Part shown: positions 15,748 to 24,111 of the stretch, in pieces
Layout: each line of letters opens with the position of its first letter
Numbering within the stretch: position 1 is the stretch's first letter
Source of the DNA: UBA8231 sp964512165
Lineage (GTDB): Bacteria > Latescibacterota > UBA2968 > UBA8231
DNA length: 32,042 nt
Direction of reading: 5' to 3'
Assembly (NCBI GenBank): GCA_964512165.1
Contig: CAZEHQ010000023.1
Span: 1 to 32,042, forward strand
The notes under the pieces: model-generated
The model's input: the letters and a program-made list of their open reading frames with translations, nothing else
Databases searched by the model: none
Told to the model about the DNA's origin: nothing
Made by a program: the position numbers and the translations under genes

Positions 15748-16524
15748 TCACACGTCCAGCAGGTAGCGCGCCGCCGGCGACAGCCTGTCCCACGTGGACT
15801 TGCGGATCACTTCGCGCTGCACGGGGGACTGCTCGAAGTCGCGCCGGCCGGTGGCGCAGTGGACGACCCGCCGGGGCGCGCCGCTGCGGTTGACGGTGCT
15901 GCTGTGCCACAGGTTGCAGTTGAAGACGAAGACGGAGCCCGCCGGCGCCTGCACGGTGATCTGGTCGGGATGGTCGGCCCAGGGATCGACGTAGTCCTTG
16001 GGGGCGCCCGGCAGCTCGTGGGAGCCGGGCACGAGCCGGGTGGGACCGTTCTCCTCGGTGAAGGGGTCGAGGAGCCAGGCCGAGTTGACGAGGCGGAAGG
16101 GCTCTCCCGGCACCCGGGCGCCCACGTCGGAATGCAGGTGTTGCCGGCCCGTGCCGGGAAGGGTGGTACGGGTGTTCACCGAGTGCAGGATCAGCTCCGA
16201 CCGCAGGATGCGGTGCACGGCGGCCAGCAGGCGCGGGTGGGTGTACATGCGCTCGAAGACCTCGCCCTCGCTGACCACGTCCATGAGCATGGTGGCCCCC
16301 TCCCGCAGGGGGCGGTCGCTGACCCTGGCGCCGTAGCGCTCGGTCGTCACCTCCTCGAGCCGGGTCCGCGCCGCCTCGAGCCAGTCGTCGTCCATCACGC
16401 TCTCCAGCAGGAGGCAGCTGTGCTCGTCGAGGCGGGCCTTCTCCGGCCCGGTGAGGGTGTCGTCGTCGACCCCCAGCCCGACCAGGGCGGTCTGCGTGTC
16501 CCCCACGGCGGCGGTCTGTGTCAC
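15748..16524 (-). CDS. Phytanoyl-CoA dioxygenase (PhyH)-family protein, second of pair
   Basis: A 258-residue member of the same superfamily as the next gene but clearly divergent from it. The iron site is H131 and D133 in HLHSDVG and H207 in NLWHSSTVN, with R218 or R219 (GAPRRVVHC) as the likely 2-oxoglutarate ligand. The TEENGPTRLVPGSH motif between the triad halves is strongly diagnostic. The start is a GTG at 16524 with AGGA seven bases upstream; no ATG fits. It is the first gene of the minus-strand operon, and the shared palindrome at 16589-16603 lies 65 bases upstream. Two unlike dioxygenases in tandem could be alternative-substrate enzymes or a heteromeric pair. The substrate cannot be read from the sequence. 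Confidence 0.9.
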   Translation of the reverse strand: MTQTAAVGDTQTALVGLGVDDDTLTGPEKARLDEHSCLLLESVMDDDWLEAARTRLEEVTTERYGARVSDRPLREGATMLMDVVSEGEVFERMYTHPRLLAAVHRILRSELILHSVNTRTTLPGTGRQHLHSDVGARVPGEPFRLVNSAWLLDPFTEENGPTRLVPGSHELPGAPKDYVDPWADHPDQITVQAPAGSVFVFNCNLWHSSTVNRSGAPRRVVHCATGRRDFEQSPVQREVIRKSTWDRLSPAARYLLDV

Positions 16525-16588
16525 GGATGTCCTGCTGACGGATCGAAGCGGTTCGGGGCCCTCGGCGGCGCGATGGTCGGGGGACCAA

Positions 16589-16603
16589 GATTGTCATACA
16601 ATC
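16589..16603. promoter_or_regulatory. GntR/FadR-type operator, copy 1 (GATTGT-CAT-ACAATC)
   Basis: A perfect inverted repeat with 6-base arms and a 3-base centre, in the divergent gap between the dioxygenase/lyase operon (minus) and the ABC importer operon (plus). The inner GT-N3-AC spacing matches the operator form known for FadR-subfamily GntR repressors. An identical 15-mer, in opposite orientation, lies at 27371-27385 in another divergent gap. The right arm includes TACAAT (16597-16602), a possible -10 for the importer operon with only a weak -35. On the other strand TTGACC (16616-16611) is a possible -35 for the dioxygenase operon, with a short 15-base spacer to GACAAT. A repressor bound here could block both directions. 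Confidence 0.7.
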
Positions 16604-16691
16604 CGCCGTAGGTCAAGAGACCGGTGCATGCGTGGCCGGGCCTCGCCGCCGGTGCGTAGGTTCTGCCCGAAGGCCAAGCACGGGGAGATCG

Positions 16692-18314
16692 ATGGAAATC
16701 AGACGGATCGGACGGGCCATGGCCGTCGCCCTCGCCGCCTGCGCGCCGCCGGAGAGCGAGGCGCCCGAAGGGGCGCCGGAGACCGTCCTGCGCCTGCCCG
16801 GCGGCCTGGGCGGCACCCACATGGACTGGATGAAGACGGTCTACAACAACGTCGCCCAGTCCACGGTCGTGCAGGTGCCGCTCACCGCGTACGACAAGAA
16901 CAGCCGCCTCCACGGGCTGGCGGCCGAGAGCTGGAGCGTCTCCGGCGACGGCCTCACCTGGACCTTCGTCCTGCGCGACAGCCTGGTCTGGTCCGACGGA
17001 GCGCCGCTGACCTCCCGCGACTTCGCCTTCGCCCTCGAGCGCGCCGTCAGCCAGGGCTACGACTTCTCCTGGTACTGGACTCGGGCGGCGGGGGTGAAGA
17101 ACTGGGACGCCGTCGAGAGCGGCCGGCTGCCCCTGTCCGAACTGGGCGTCGCCGCGCCGGACGACCGCACCCTGCAGCTGACCTCGAGCGAGCCCAAGGC
17201 CTACATCCCGGGGGTGTGCGCCTTCTGGTTCCCGGTGCCGCGCCACGTCAACGAGCGCCACGGCGACGAGTGGGCCGCCGGCGACGAGCACTACGTGTCG
17301 AGCGGCCCCTTCGAGCTGGTCGAGTGGCGCCGGGGCGACGAGATCCGCCTGCGCCGCAACCCGGCCTACCGCGGTCCCTGGCGGGCCCAGGTCGACGAGA
17401 TCGTCGTCTACCCGCAGCTGGCCGACCCGGCCGTCGGCTTCCCCGCCTACCTGGCGGGGGACCTGGACGTGACCGATGTCAACGTCGGCCAGCTGGCCTA
17501 CGCGCGCACCCGCCTGGCCGACCAACTGAAGACGGGCACCCACTTCGGGATCTACTACCTGGCCTTCGACTACGACCGCCCCCCCTTCGACGACCGGCGC
17601 GTGCGCCGGGCCCTGATGTACGCCGTCGACCGGGACGAGGTGACGTCGACGGTGCTGAAGGACGTGGCCGTGCCGGCCCGCACCCTGCTGGCGCCCGGAT
17701 TCCCCGGCCACGACACGGCCATGGCCGCGCGCACCCGCTTCGACCCCGAGCGGGCCCGGGCCGAGCTGGCCGCCGCCGGCTTCCCGGGCGGCGCCGGCTT
17801 CCCCGAGGTCTCCCTGTGGTGGCGCGTCGAGGCCGGCTTCCACGCCGCCATCGTCGGACCCCTGGCCCAGTACCTGCAGGCCCAGTACCAGGAGGTCCTC
17901 GGCATCGACATCGGCATCGAGGGCAAGGAGCTGAAGACCTGGATGGACGGCCTCCGGGACCTGGAGAACGGCTTCTTCCTGGCCCCCTACATGCGCGACT
18001 ACCTCGACCCGTCGAACTTCTACAGCATCTTCGTCGCCGGGGGGCGCCACAACTGGCGCCACGAGGACTACACGCGGCTCGTGGAGCGGGCGAACCGCAC
18101 CGTCGACTGGGAGCGCCGCCTCGAGCTCTACCGCCGGGCCCAGACGATCCTCGTCGACGAGGCCGCCTTCCCCTGTCTCGTGCACCCGCAGACCAACTCG
18201 CTGATCAAGCCCCGCGTCGGCGGCGAGGGGACGACGCCGAACGAGTTCGGTCGCCACGTCAGCACCGACGGCACCTACACCTACACCCACATGCGCCTCG
18301 CCGCGGCTCGCTGA
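16692..18314 (+). CDS. ABC transporter substrate-binding lipoprotein, SBP_bac_5 (Opp/Dpp type)
   Basis: A 540-residue extracytoplasmic solute-binding protein. The N-terminus has a short basic/hydrophobic segment and the lipobox LAAC with C17, so it should be lipid-anchored. Family 5 features: GLAAESWSVSGDGLTWTF near residue 75, then LRDSLVWSDGAPLTSRDF, SSGPFELVEWRRGDEI, and DYDRPPFDDRRVRRALMYAVDR, the standard core motif. The family binds oligopeptides, but several members bind oligosaccharides or opines. Given the adjoining pectin lyases and shared operator, rhamnogalacturonan oligosaccharides are a plausible ligand; this is inference. The ATG at 16692 has GGGGAG five bases upstream. It heads an operon with two ATPases and two permeases immediately downstream, all needed for a complete importer. 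Confidence 0.92.
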   Translation: MEIRRIGRAMAVALAACAPPESEAPEGAPETVLRLPGGLGGTHMDWMKTVYNNVAQSTVVQVPLTAYDKNSRLHGLAAESWSVSGDGLTWTFVLRDSLVWSDGAPLTSRDFAFALERAVSQGYDFSWYWTRAAGVKNWDAVESGRLPLSELGVAAPDDRTLQLTSSEPKAYIPGVCAFWFPVPRHVNERHGDEWAAGDEHYVSSGPFELVEWRRGDEIRLRRNPAYRGPWRAQVDEIVVYPQLADPAVGFPAYLAGDLDVTDVNVGQLAYARTRLADQLKTGTHFGIYYLAFDYDRPPFDDRRVRRALMYAVDRDEVTSTVLKDVAVPARTLLAPGFPGHDTAMAARTRFDPERARAELAAAGFPGGAGFPEVSLWWRVEAGFHAAIVGPLAQYLQAQYQEVLGIDIGIEGKELKTWMDGLRDLENGFFLAPYMRDYLDPSNFYSIFVAGGRHNWRHEDYTRLVERANRTVDWERRLELYRRAQTILVDEAAFPCLVHPQTNSLIKPRVGGEGTTPNEFGRHVSTDGTYTYTHMRLAAAR

Positions 18315-18324
18315 ACCGGGCGCG

Positions 18325-19302
18325 GTGATGGCCCTCCTCGAGGTGGACAACCTGCGCGTCGACTTCGCCGGCCGGGAAGGCGTCGTGCAGGCCGTGCGCG
18401 GCGCCTCGCTCGACGTGGAAGCCGGCGAGAGCGTCGGCGTCGTCGGCGAGTCCGGATCCGGCAAGAGCGTCACGGCCCTGGCCGTGATGCAGCTGATCAA
18501 GCAGCCCCCGGGACGGGTGCGGGCCGACCGCCTGCACCTGGACGGCCGCGACCTGCAGGCGATGGCGGAGCGCGACAGGCGGGCCGTCCGCGGCGGCGAG
18601 ATCGGCATGGTCTTCCAGGAGCCGATGACGTCCCTGGACCCGGTGTTCACCATCGGATACCAACTGCAGGAGGCGATCACCCTGCACCAGGGGGTGAGCA
18701 AGGGGGAGGCCCTCGAGATCGCCGCCGACATGCTCGACCAGGTCGAGATCCCGGAGCCGCGGCAGGTCCTGGCCGACTACCCGGACCGCCTGTCGGGCGG
18801 CATGCGCCAGCGGGTGATGATCGCCATGGCCCTGGGCTGCCGGCCGCGCATCCTGATCGCCGACGAGCCGACGACCGCCCTCGACGTGACGGTGCAGGCC
18901 CAGGTCCTGCAGCTGATCAAGGACCTGCAGGAGCGCTTGGGAATGGCCCTGATCATGATCACCCACGACCTGGGGGTGATCGCCGAGACGGCCGACCGCG
19001 TCTTCGTCTTCTACGGCGGCATGGTGATGGAGCACGGTCCGGCGGTCGACCTCTTCGCGCGGCCGGCCCATCCCTACACCCGGGCCCTGCTGCAGAGCCT
19101 GCCCGACATCAGCGCTCCGCGGGGCCGGAAGCTGTCCGTCATCGAGGGCGCCTCGCCGTCGCCGCTCGACCCGCCGTCCGGGTGCCCCTTCCACCCGCGG
19201 TGTCCCGTCGCCGACGACCTGTGCCGCCGCTCCCTGCCGCCGCGGACCGACCTGGGGGACGGCCACTTCGCCCACTGCTGGCGCCTGGAGGAGGAGGGAT
19301 GA
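18325..19302 (+). CDS. ABC importer ATPase, OppD/DppD type
   Basis: A 325-residue nucleotide-binding subunit. It shows Walker A GESGSGKS (41-48), Q-loop VFQEPMTSLDP, signature LSGGMRQR (156-163), Walker B ILIADEP (176-182) and switch ITHD (212-215). The C-terminal extension with CPFHPRCPVADDLC is the oligopeptide-transporter type (oligo_HPY) domain whose cysteines in some members hold an iron-sulfur cluster. It pairs with the next ATPase as a heterodimer to drive import. The start codons GTG (18325) and ATG (18328) are adjacent; either could be used, and no strong ribosome-binding site is seen, so coupling to the preceding gene (10 bases away) is likely. Its stop overlaps the next start in ATGA. 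Confidence 0.94.
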   Translation: MMALLEVDNLRVDFAGREGVVQAVRGASLDVEAGESVGVVGESGSGKSVTALAVMQLIKQPPGRVRADRLHLDGRDLQAMAERDRRAVRGGEIGMVFQEPMTSLDPVFTIGYQLQEAITLHQGVSKGEALEIAADMLDQVEIPEPRQVLADYPDRLSGGMRQRVMIAMALGCRPRILIADEPTTALDVTVQAQVLQLIKDLQERLGMALIMITHDLGVIAETADRVFVFYGGMVMEHGPAVDLFARPAHPYTRALLQSLPDISAPRGRKLSVIEGASPSPLDPPSGCPFHPRCPVADDLCRRSLPPRTDLGDGHFAHCWRLEEEG

Positions 19303-20249
19303 CGGTTCCCGTCGTCGAGGTCCGCCGGCTGTCGAAGCACTTCGCCCGCACCGGCGGCCCCCCGTGGAAGCGGCGGCGGCGGGTGGTCCGGGCCGTGGAC
19401 GACGTCTCCTTCCGGCTGCACGCGGACCGCGTCGGGCTCGTGGGCGAGTCCGGCTGCGGCAAGTCGACGGTGGCCAACCTGATGGTCAAGCTGATGGCGC
19501 CGACCCATGGGGCCGTCCGCTTCCACGGCGCGGACGTGCACCGCATGGGCCGCCGGGAGGAGCTCGACTTCCGGCGCCGGGCCCAGATCGTCTTCCAGGA
19601 CCCCTACGCCTCCCTCGACCCGAGGATGACCCTGTCGCAGATCGTCACCGAGGGCTTCGACATACACGGTCTCCACGCGCCGGCGGAGCGCCTCGACCGC
19701 GGCGGCGAGCTGCTGGAGCTCGTGGGCCTCGATGCCTCCCTCGGCCGCCGCTATCCCCACGAGCTCTCCGGGGGCCAGCGGCAGCGGGTGGCCATCGCCC
19801 GGGCCCTGAGCCTGGACCCGGAGCTGGTGATCGCCGACGAGCCCACCTCCGCCCTCGACGTCTCCGTGAAGGCCCAGATCGTCAACCTCCTGGAGGAGCT
19901 GAAGGAGCGCCGCCGCCTGTCGGTCCTGTTCATCTCCCACGACCTGAGCGTCGTGCGCCACATCAGCGACGAGATCGTCGTCATGTACCTGGGCCGGATC
20001 GTCGAGTCCGCGCCCACGGACGACCTTTTCGCCGAGCCGATCCACCCCTACACCCGGGTCCTCCTCGAGGCGATCCCGGTGCCGGACCCCCGCCGCCGCC
20101 GGCGCCGGTCCATGAGCCTGGAGGACCACCGCCGGGCCGCCGACGAAGGCCTGGCACCCGACTTCGCCGCCGCTCCGGCGGCCCCGGACCAGGAGAGCGT
20201 GCTCGCCGAGGTCCGTCCGGGACACCGGGTGCGCTGCTACCGCCGCTGA
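19299..20249 (+). CDS. ABC importer ATPase, OppF/DppF type
   Basis: A 316-residue ATPase with Walker A GESGCGKS (49-56), VFQDPYASLDPRMT, signature LSGGQRQR (156-163), Walker B LVIADEP (176-182) and SHD switch (FISHDLSVV). The ESAPTDDLFAEPIHPYTRVLLEAIP segment is typical of the second ATPase of Opp/Dpp systems. The C-terminal tail is Arg- and Ala-rich and lacks the CPxHPRC cysteine cluster of the first ATPase, although one Cys remains near the end. The frame is open upstream, but the ATGA overlap with the preceding gene and the GGAGG just upstream of the ATG fix the start at 19299. Confidence 0.94.
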   Translation: MTVPVVEVRRLSKHFARTGGPPWKRRRRVVRAVDDVSFRLHADRVGLVGESGCGKSTVANLMVKLMAPTHGAVRFHGADVHRMGRREELDFRRRAQIVFQDPYASLDPRMTLSQIVTEGFDIHGLHAPAERLDRGGELLELVGLDASLGRRYPHELSGGQRQRVAIARALSLDPELVIADEPTSALDVSVKAQIVNLLEELKERRRLSVLFISHDLSVVRHISDEIVVMYLGRIVESAPTDDLFAEPIHPYTRVLLEAIPVPDPRRRRRRSMSLEDHRRAADEGLAPDFAAAPAAPDQESVLAEVRPGHRVRCYRR

Positions 20250-20259
20250 GAAGGGCCTG

Positions 20260-21192
20260 ATGCTGCTCTACGTCGTCCGCCGCCTCGCCTCCCTGGTGCT
20301 GACGCTCCTCGTCGTCTCCGTCCTCGTCTTCTCCCTGATGCGGGCCATGCCCGGCGGCCCCTTCGACGAGGACAAGATGCCCCTGTCGCCGGCGGCGCGG
20401 GCCAAGCTCAAGGAGCAGTACGGCCTCGACGGGCCGCTGCACATGCAGTACCTGCGCTACATGTGGGGCGTCGTGCGCCTCGACTTCGGCATCCCCTACC
20501 AGAGCCCGGGGGAGACGGTCACCGACGTGCTCGCCCGCGCCTGGCCGCCGAGCCTCGTCCTCGGCGGCCTCGGGGTGCTCCTCGGTACGCCGATCGGCAT
20601 CCTCCTCGGCGCGGCGGCGGCCCTGCGCCGCAACTCGTGGGTCGACTACGGCGCCTCGCTGGTGTCGACGCTGGGCATCACGGTCCCGATCTACGTGGTG
20701 GCCCTGATGCTGATGCTCGTGTTCTGCGTCTGGCTCGACTGGTTGCCGACCAAGGGCTGGGGCTCGCCCGAGGCCTGGATCCTGCCCGTGACGGCCTACG
20801 CGATCGGGTCGATCGCCGCCTTCGCGCGCTTCACCCGCTCCAGCATGCTCGACGTCCTCGAACGGCCTTTCGTCACCGTCCTGCGCGCCAAGGGCCTGCC
20901 CGAGCACCAGGTCGTCTTCCGCCACGTGCTGAAGAACGCCGCCATCCCCGTGGCGACGATCTTTTTCCCCACCCTCATCCTCACCGCCACCGGCTCGATC
21001 TTCGTCGAGAAGATGTTCCGCGTGCCCGGCCTGGGGTACTACTTCGTCTCCAGCATCGACAAGCGGGACTATCCGATGGAGATGGCCCTGGTCCTGCTGC
21101 TCACGCTCCTGGTGGGGATCGCCTACATCCTCACCGACATCGCCTATGCCCTGCTGAACCCGCGGGTCCGGAGCCGCCCCGATGGCGACTGA
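20260..21192 (+). CDS. ABC importer permease, OppB/DppB type
   Basis: A 310-residue permease with an N-terminal helix (YVVRRLASLVLTLLVVSVLVF) and the family-typical MRAMPGGPFD loop, then about five more membrane segments. The cytoplasmic EAA-like coupling loop reads LRAKGLPEHQVVFRHVLKNA. Other Opp/DppB marks are the DFGIPYQSPGETVTDVL segment after the first loop and the GSIFVEKMFRVPGLG stretch near the C-terminus. It forms the channel with the next gene. Start ATG 20260 has AAGG about 6 bases upstream, 10 bases after the second ATPase. It overlaps the next permease by 11 bases. Confidence 0.93.
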   Translation: MLLYVVRRLASLVLTLLVVSVLVFSLMRAMPGGPFDEDKMPLSPAARAKLKEQYGLDGPLHMQYLRYMWGVVRLDFGIPYQSPGETVTDVLARAWPPSLVLGGLGVLLGTPIGILLGAAAALRRNSWVDYGASLVSTLGITVPIYVVALMLMLVFCVWLDWLPTKGWGSPEAWILPVTAYAIGSIAAFARFTRSSMLDVLERPFVTVLRAKGLPEHQVVFRHVLKNAAIPVATIFFPTLILTATGSIFVEKMFRVPGLGYYFVSSIDKRDYPMEMALVLLLTLLVGIAYILTDIAYALLNPRVRSRPDGD

Positions 21193-22042
21193 GCGCCACG
21201 GCCCCGCCTACCATGCCCTGCGGAGGTTCCTCGACAACCGCTCCGCCACGGCCGCCGCCGCCGTCCTCGTGCTGCTGCTGCTGACGGCGGTCTTCGCCCC
21301 CCTGGCCGCCCGCACCGGCTACAACGACCAGCTCTTCCTCGACCGGGCCTTCGCCTTCCCCTCTTCCGACCACTGGTTCGGCGTCGACCCCCTCGGCCGC
21401 GACTTCTACTCGCGCGTCGTCCACGGCGCCCGGGTGTCGATGGGCATCGGCCTGGCGTCGGCCCTGGCGAGCCTCGCCATCGGCCTTCCCCTGGGCGCCG
21501 CCGCCGGCTACCTGGGGGGCCGCACGGACTGGGTCGTCATGCGTCTGGTGGAGCTCTTCAGCGTCGTGCCGCCCCTGCTGCTGGCGATCCTCTTCGCGGC
21601 CTTCTTCGGGGGCGGGGTCGTCAACGTCGTCCTCATCAGCTCGGGCTTCCTGTGGGTCGGCACCTGCCGCCTCGTGCGCGGCCAGGTGATGGCCTGCAAG
21701 AGCCGCGAGTTCATCGCCGCCTCCCGCGTCCTCGGCGCCTCCACCTGGTACATCCTGCGCCGGCACCTGGTGCCCAACAGCGTCTCGCCGGTCATCGTCG
21801 GCTTCGTCCTGGCCATCCCCAACGCGATGATGATCGAAGCCTCGCTGAGCTTCCTGGGCGTCGGCATCGACCCGCCGGTCCCGAGCTGGGGGCAGATGAT
21901 CAACAAGGGCCTGGAGTACATGTTCTTCTACTGGCACCTGGGCCTGTTCCCAACCCTCTTCCTGGGCCTCACCGTGCTGGCCACCACCCTCTTCGGCGAC
22001 GGCCTGCGCGACGCCGTGGACCCAACCCTCAAGGACTCGTGA
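21182..22042 (+). CDS. ABC importer permease, OppC/DppC type
   Basis: A 286-residue permease. It has a short cytoplasmic start, the first hydrophobic helix (AAAAVLVLLLLTAVFAPLAA) and the HWFGVDPLGRDFYSRVVHGARVS motif that defines the OppC/DppC N-terminal region. Then follow about five further helices, a coupling loop (SREFIAASRVLGASTWYILRRHLVPN) and the C-terminal SFLGVGIDPPVPSWGQM motif. Start ATG 21182 lies inside the end of the preceding permease. Its stop overlaps the GTG of the downstream GT-C-like gene (GTGA), so that gene is translationally coupled to the importer. Confidence 0.94.
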   Translation: MATERHGPAYHALRRFLDNRSATAAAAVLVLLLLTAVFAPLAARTGYNDQLFLDRAFAFPSSDHWFGVDPLGRDFYSRVVHGARVSMGIGLASALASLAIGLPLGAAAGYLGGRTDWVVMRLVELFSVVPPLLLAILFAAFFGGGVVNVVLISSGFLWVGTCRLVRGQVMACKSREFIAASRVLGASTWYILRRHLVPNSVSPVIVGFVLAIPNAMMIEASLSFLGVGIDPPVPSWGQMINKGLEYMFFYWHLGLFPTLFLGLTVLATTLFGDGLRDAVDPTLKDS

Positions 22043-23649
22043 GACCTTCCCCCGGCGGCCTTGACCGGCCCCGCGCGGCTGCAGAGCCGCCGACCACCCG
22101 GCCGGGCTTCCCCTGGTGGCGCTACGCCTCCGCCGGCCTGCTCTTCGTCCTCCTCTGGGTCGGCCTGTACGCCGAATCCCCCCGTTTCAACGGCTCCGAC
22201 GCCTACTACCACGTCAAGGTGACGCAGCTGCTCGGCCGCGAGCCCCTGGCGCCGAGCTTCCGCTGGACGCCGCTCAGCATCTGGGCGGACGGGTTCGCCG
22301 ACAAGGAGCTGCTCTTCCACCTGTACCTCTACCCTTTCGTGCGTGCCGGTGAGTGGATGGGCAGCCTGTTCACGACCGTCGAGCTCGGCATGGCCCTGCT
22401 GCAGGCGGCGGCGCTGGTGGCCGTCCTCCGCCTCCTCGACCGGTCCCGGGTGCCGGGGGCCTTCTGGTGGACGCTGCTGCTCTTCGGCTCGACCCAGCAG
22501 TTCCTGTGGCGCATGTCCCTCGTGCGGCCCCAGGTGATGGCCGTCCACCTGCTGCTCATCGGTCTGCTCCTCTCGCTGGGAGGCCGCAGCCGCTGGCTGA
22601 TCGCGGTCGCCCTGGCCATGCCCTGGGCCCACACCGGCTTCCATGCCCTGCCGATCGCCCTTCTCGTGGCCTACGTTGGCCGCCGGTTGCTGGGGCGCAC
22701 GGACGGGCTGTCCCTGCGGCCGCTGGCGCTGACGACGGCCGCCGTCGCCGCCGGGTTCTGCGCCCACCCCCACTTCCCCGACCTGGCGCACCTGTGGTTC
22801 GTGCAGAACGTGGAGCTGCCCGCCGTGTACGAGATGGCCGCTTCCCGGGGGCTGGCCCTGGCCCACTACATCCCGAACGAGTTCGAGGCCTGGTCGACGC
22901 GCGAGGTCCTGAGCAGCGCCTTCCTCCCCGTGGCGCTCCTGGCGGCCGTTCTCCTCCTCGGCCTCCAGGGCCGGCGGGCCTCGGACGACACGGTCAGCGT
23001 CGCCGCCGTCACCGCCGCCTTTGCCGTGATGCTGGCCCTGTCGAACCGATTCCTCGAGTACTTCGCCCCGCTGAGCGTCCTCGTCGCCGCCTTCTACGCC
23101 AGGGATGCCCTCGCAGGCCCCTGCCCCGGGGGGCGTCTCGGCGCCTGGCTCGAGGCCCGCCGGCGGCTGGTGCCGATCCTGTTCGCCGTGGCCGTGCTGA
23201 TCCCGGTCGCCCGCGCCGGCTCGGTCTACGTGCGCTCCGTCCCTTCCCGTCTTCCCGAACATCTCGGCCACGAGGCCGCCGCCGGCTGGCTCGAGGACAA
23301 CACCCCGAGGAAGGCGCGCGTCTTCCACGCCTCCTTCAGCCAGTTCGCGCAGCTGTTCTTCCACAACCACCACAACACCTACCTCTTCGCCCTCGACCCG
23401 GTGTTCTTCTTCGCCCGGGACCCGCAGCTCTGCGAGCTCTGGGCCCGCATCGGCCTCGGCGCCGTCGAGCGGCCGGCCGCCGCCATCCGCGAGCAGCTCG
23501 GCTGCCGCTGGGCCTTCGTCGACGGCCGTCGTCACCGGCGGCTGCTGCGGCAGCTGGAGTCTTCGCCCGAAGCGAGACTCGCCTTCCGGCACGAGGGTCC
23601 CGAGGGCCAGCAGCACTTCGTTTTCGACCTGCGGCCGGGGACGCCCTAG
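22039..23649 (+). CDS. Polytopic GT-C-like membrane protein
   Basis: A 536-residue membrane protein with an N-terminal hydrophobic helix after about 33 residues and around ten further segments up to about residue 400, then a soluble C-terminal domain of about 130 residues. The first loop contains RFNGSDAYYHVKV, which resembles the acidic-plus-YYH motif of GT-C glycosyltransferases such as STT3/AglB and ArnT-like enzymes; the C-terminal part (AAGWLEDNTPRKARVFHA) also recalls their soluble domains. The precise family is not recognised. The start is a GTG at 22039 that overlaps the stop of the permease gene, and no better start precedes the first helix. Operon coupling to a nutrient importer is unexpected; it may be housed there by chance or decorate an envelope glycan. 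Confidence 0.62.
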   Translation: MRPSPGGLDRPRAAAEPPTTRPGFPWWRYASAGLLFVLLWVGLYAESPRFNGSDAYYHVKVTQLLGREPLAPSFRWTPLSIWADGFADKELLFHLYLYPFVRAGEWMGSLFTTVELGMALLQAAALVAVLRLLDRSRVPGAFWWTLLLFGSTQQFLWRMSLVRPQVMAVHLLLIGLLLSLGGRSRWLIAVALAMPWAHTGFHALPIALLVAYVGRRLLGRTDGLSLRPLALTTAAVAAGFCAHPHFPDLAHLWFVQNVELPAVYEMAASRGLALAHYIPNEFEAWSTREVLSSAFLPVALLAAVLLLGLQGRRASDDTVSVAAVTAAFAVMLALSNRFLEYFAPLSVLVAAFYARDALAGPCPGGRLGAWLEARRRLVPILFAVAVLIPVARAGSVYVRSVPSRLPEHLGHEAAAGWLEDNTPRKARVFHASFSQFAQLFFHNHHNTYLFALDPVFFFARDPQLCELWARIGLGAVERPAAAIREQLGCRWAFVDGRRHRRLLRQLESSPEARLAFRHEGPEGQQHFVFDLRPGTP

Positions 23650-23694
23650 GCGTCCGCCGCCGCGGTTTCACACACTCCACGAGGAGGAGACGAG

Positions 23695-24075
23695 ATGACC
23701 GACGCACTGAGGGAAGCGATGGTGACCGCCGCCGAGCCGCGGGGCGAGCTGCCCGACATGCCGATCGACGCCGCGCAGATCACGGCGGGGAACCCCGTGG
23801 CCAGGGGCGCCGTGCTGAACCAGTCGGCCGACAAGAGGCTGTCGAGCGGGCTGTGGACCTGCGAGCCGGGCGAGTTCGACTGGGTCTATACCTGGGACGA
23901 GTTCGTCTACATCCTCGAGGGCGAGGTGACGATCACCGAGGAGGGCGGCAGGTCCTGGACCGTCGGCCCGGGGGACATGGCCCACTTCCCCCTCGGCCTG
24001 AAGGCCCACTGGGAGGTCCGGCAGAAGGTGCGCAAGTTCTTCGTCCTCAAGACGCCGGAGCCCCTCGAGCTCTGA
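23695..24075 (+). CDS. Cupin-domain protein (ureidoglycine aminohydrolase/DUF861-like)
   Basis: A 126-residue single cupin. The core reads GLWTCEPGEFDWVYTWDEFVYILEGEVTI followed by GRSWTVGPGDMAHFPLGL, matching the two cupin motifs of the Cupin_3 group, although the usual metal His residues of motif 1 are partly replaced (Tyr, Trp and Asp surround the Glu). Small proteins of this type bind a metabolite or act on sugar-derived compounds; the reaction is not readable. The ATG at 23695 has a strong GGAGGAG ribosome-binding site. It follows the GT-C-like gene by 45 bases and probably closes the importer operon, converging with the formamidase gene 36 bases away. Confidence 0.83.
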   Translation: MTDALREAMVTAAEPRGELPDMPIDAAQITAGNPVARGAVLNQSADKRLSSGLWTCEPGEFDWVYTWDEFVYILEGEVTITEEGGRSWTVGPGDMAHFPLGLKAHWEVRQKVRKFFVLKTPEPLEL

Positions 24076-24111
24076 CCCGCGCTCCCGGGGAGGCGCCTCG
24101 GCCGGCGGTCC

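Noticed and set aside
24090..24099. GAGGCGCCTC as an operator or terminator between the cupin and formamidase genes
   Set aside because: Short all-GC palindrome common by chance at this base composition; no second copy in an intergenic region was noticed.
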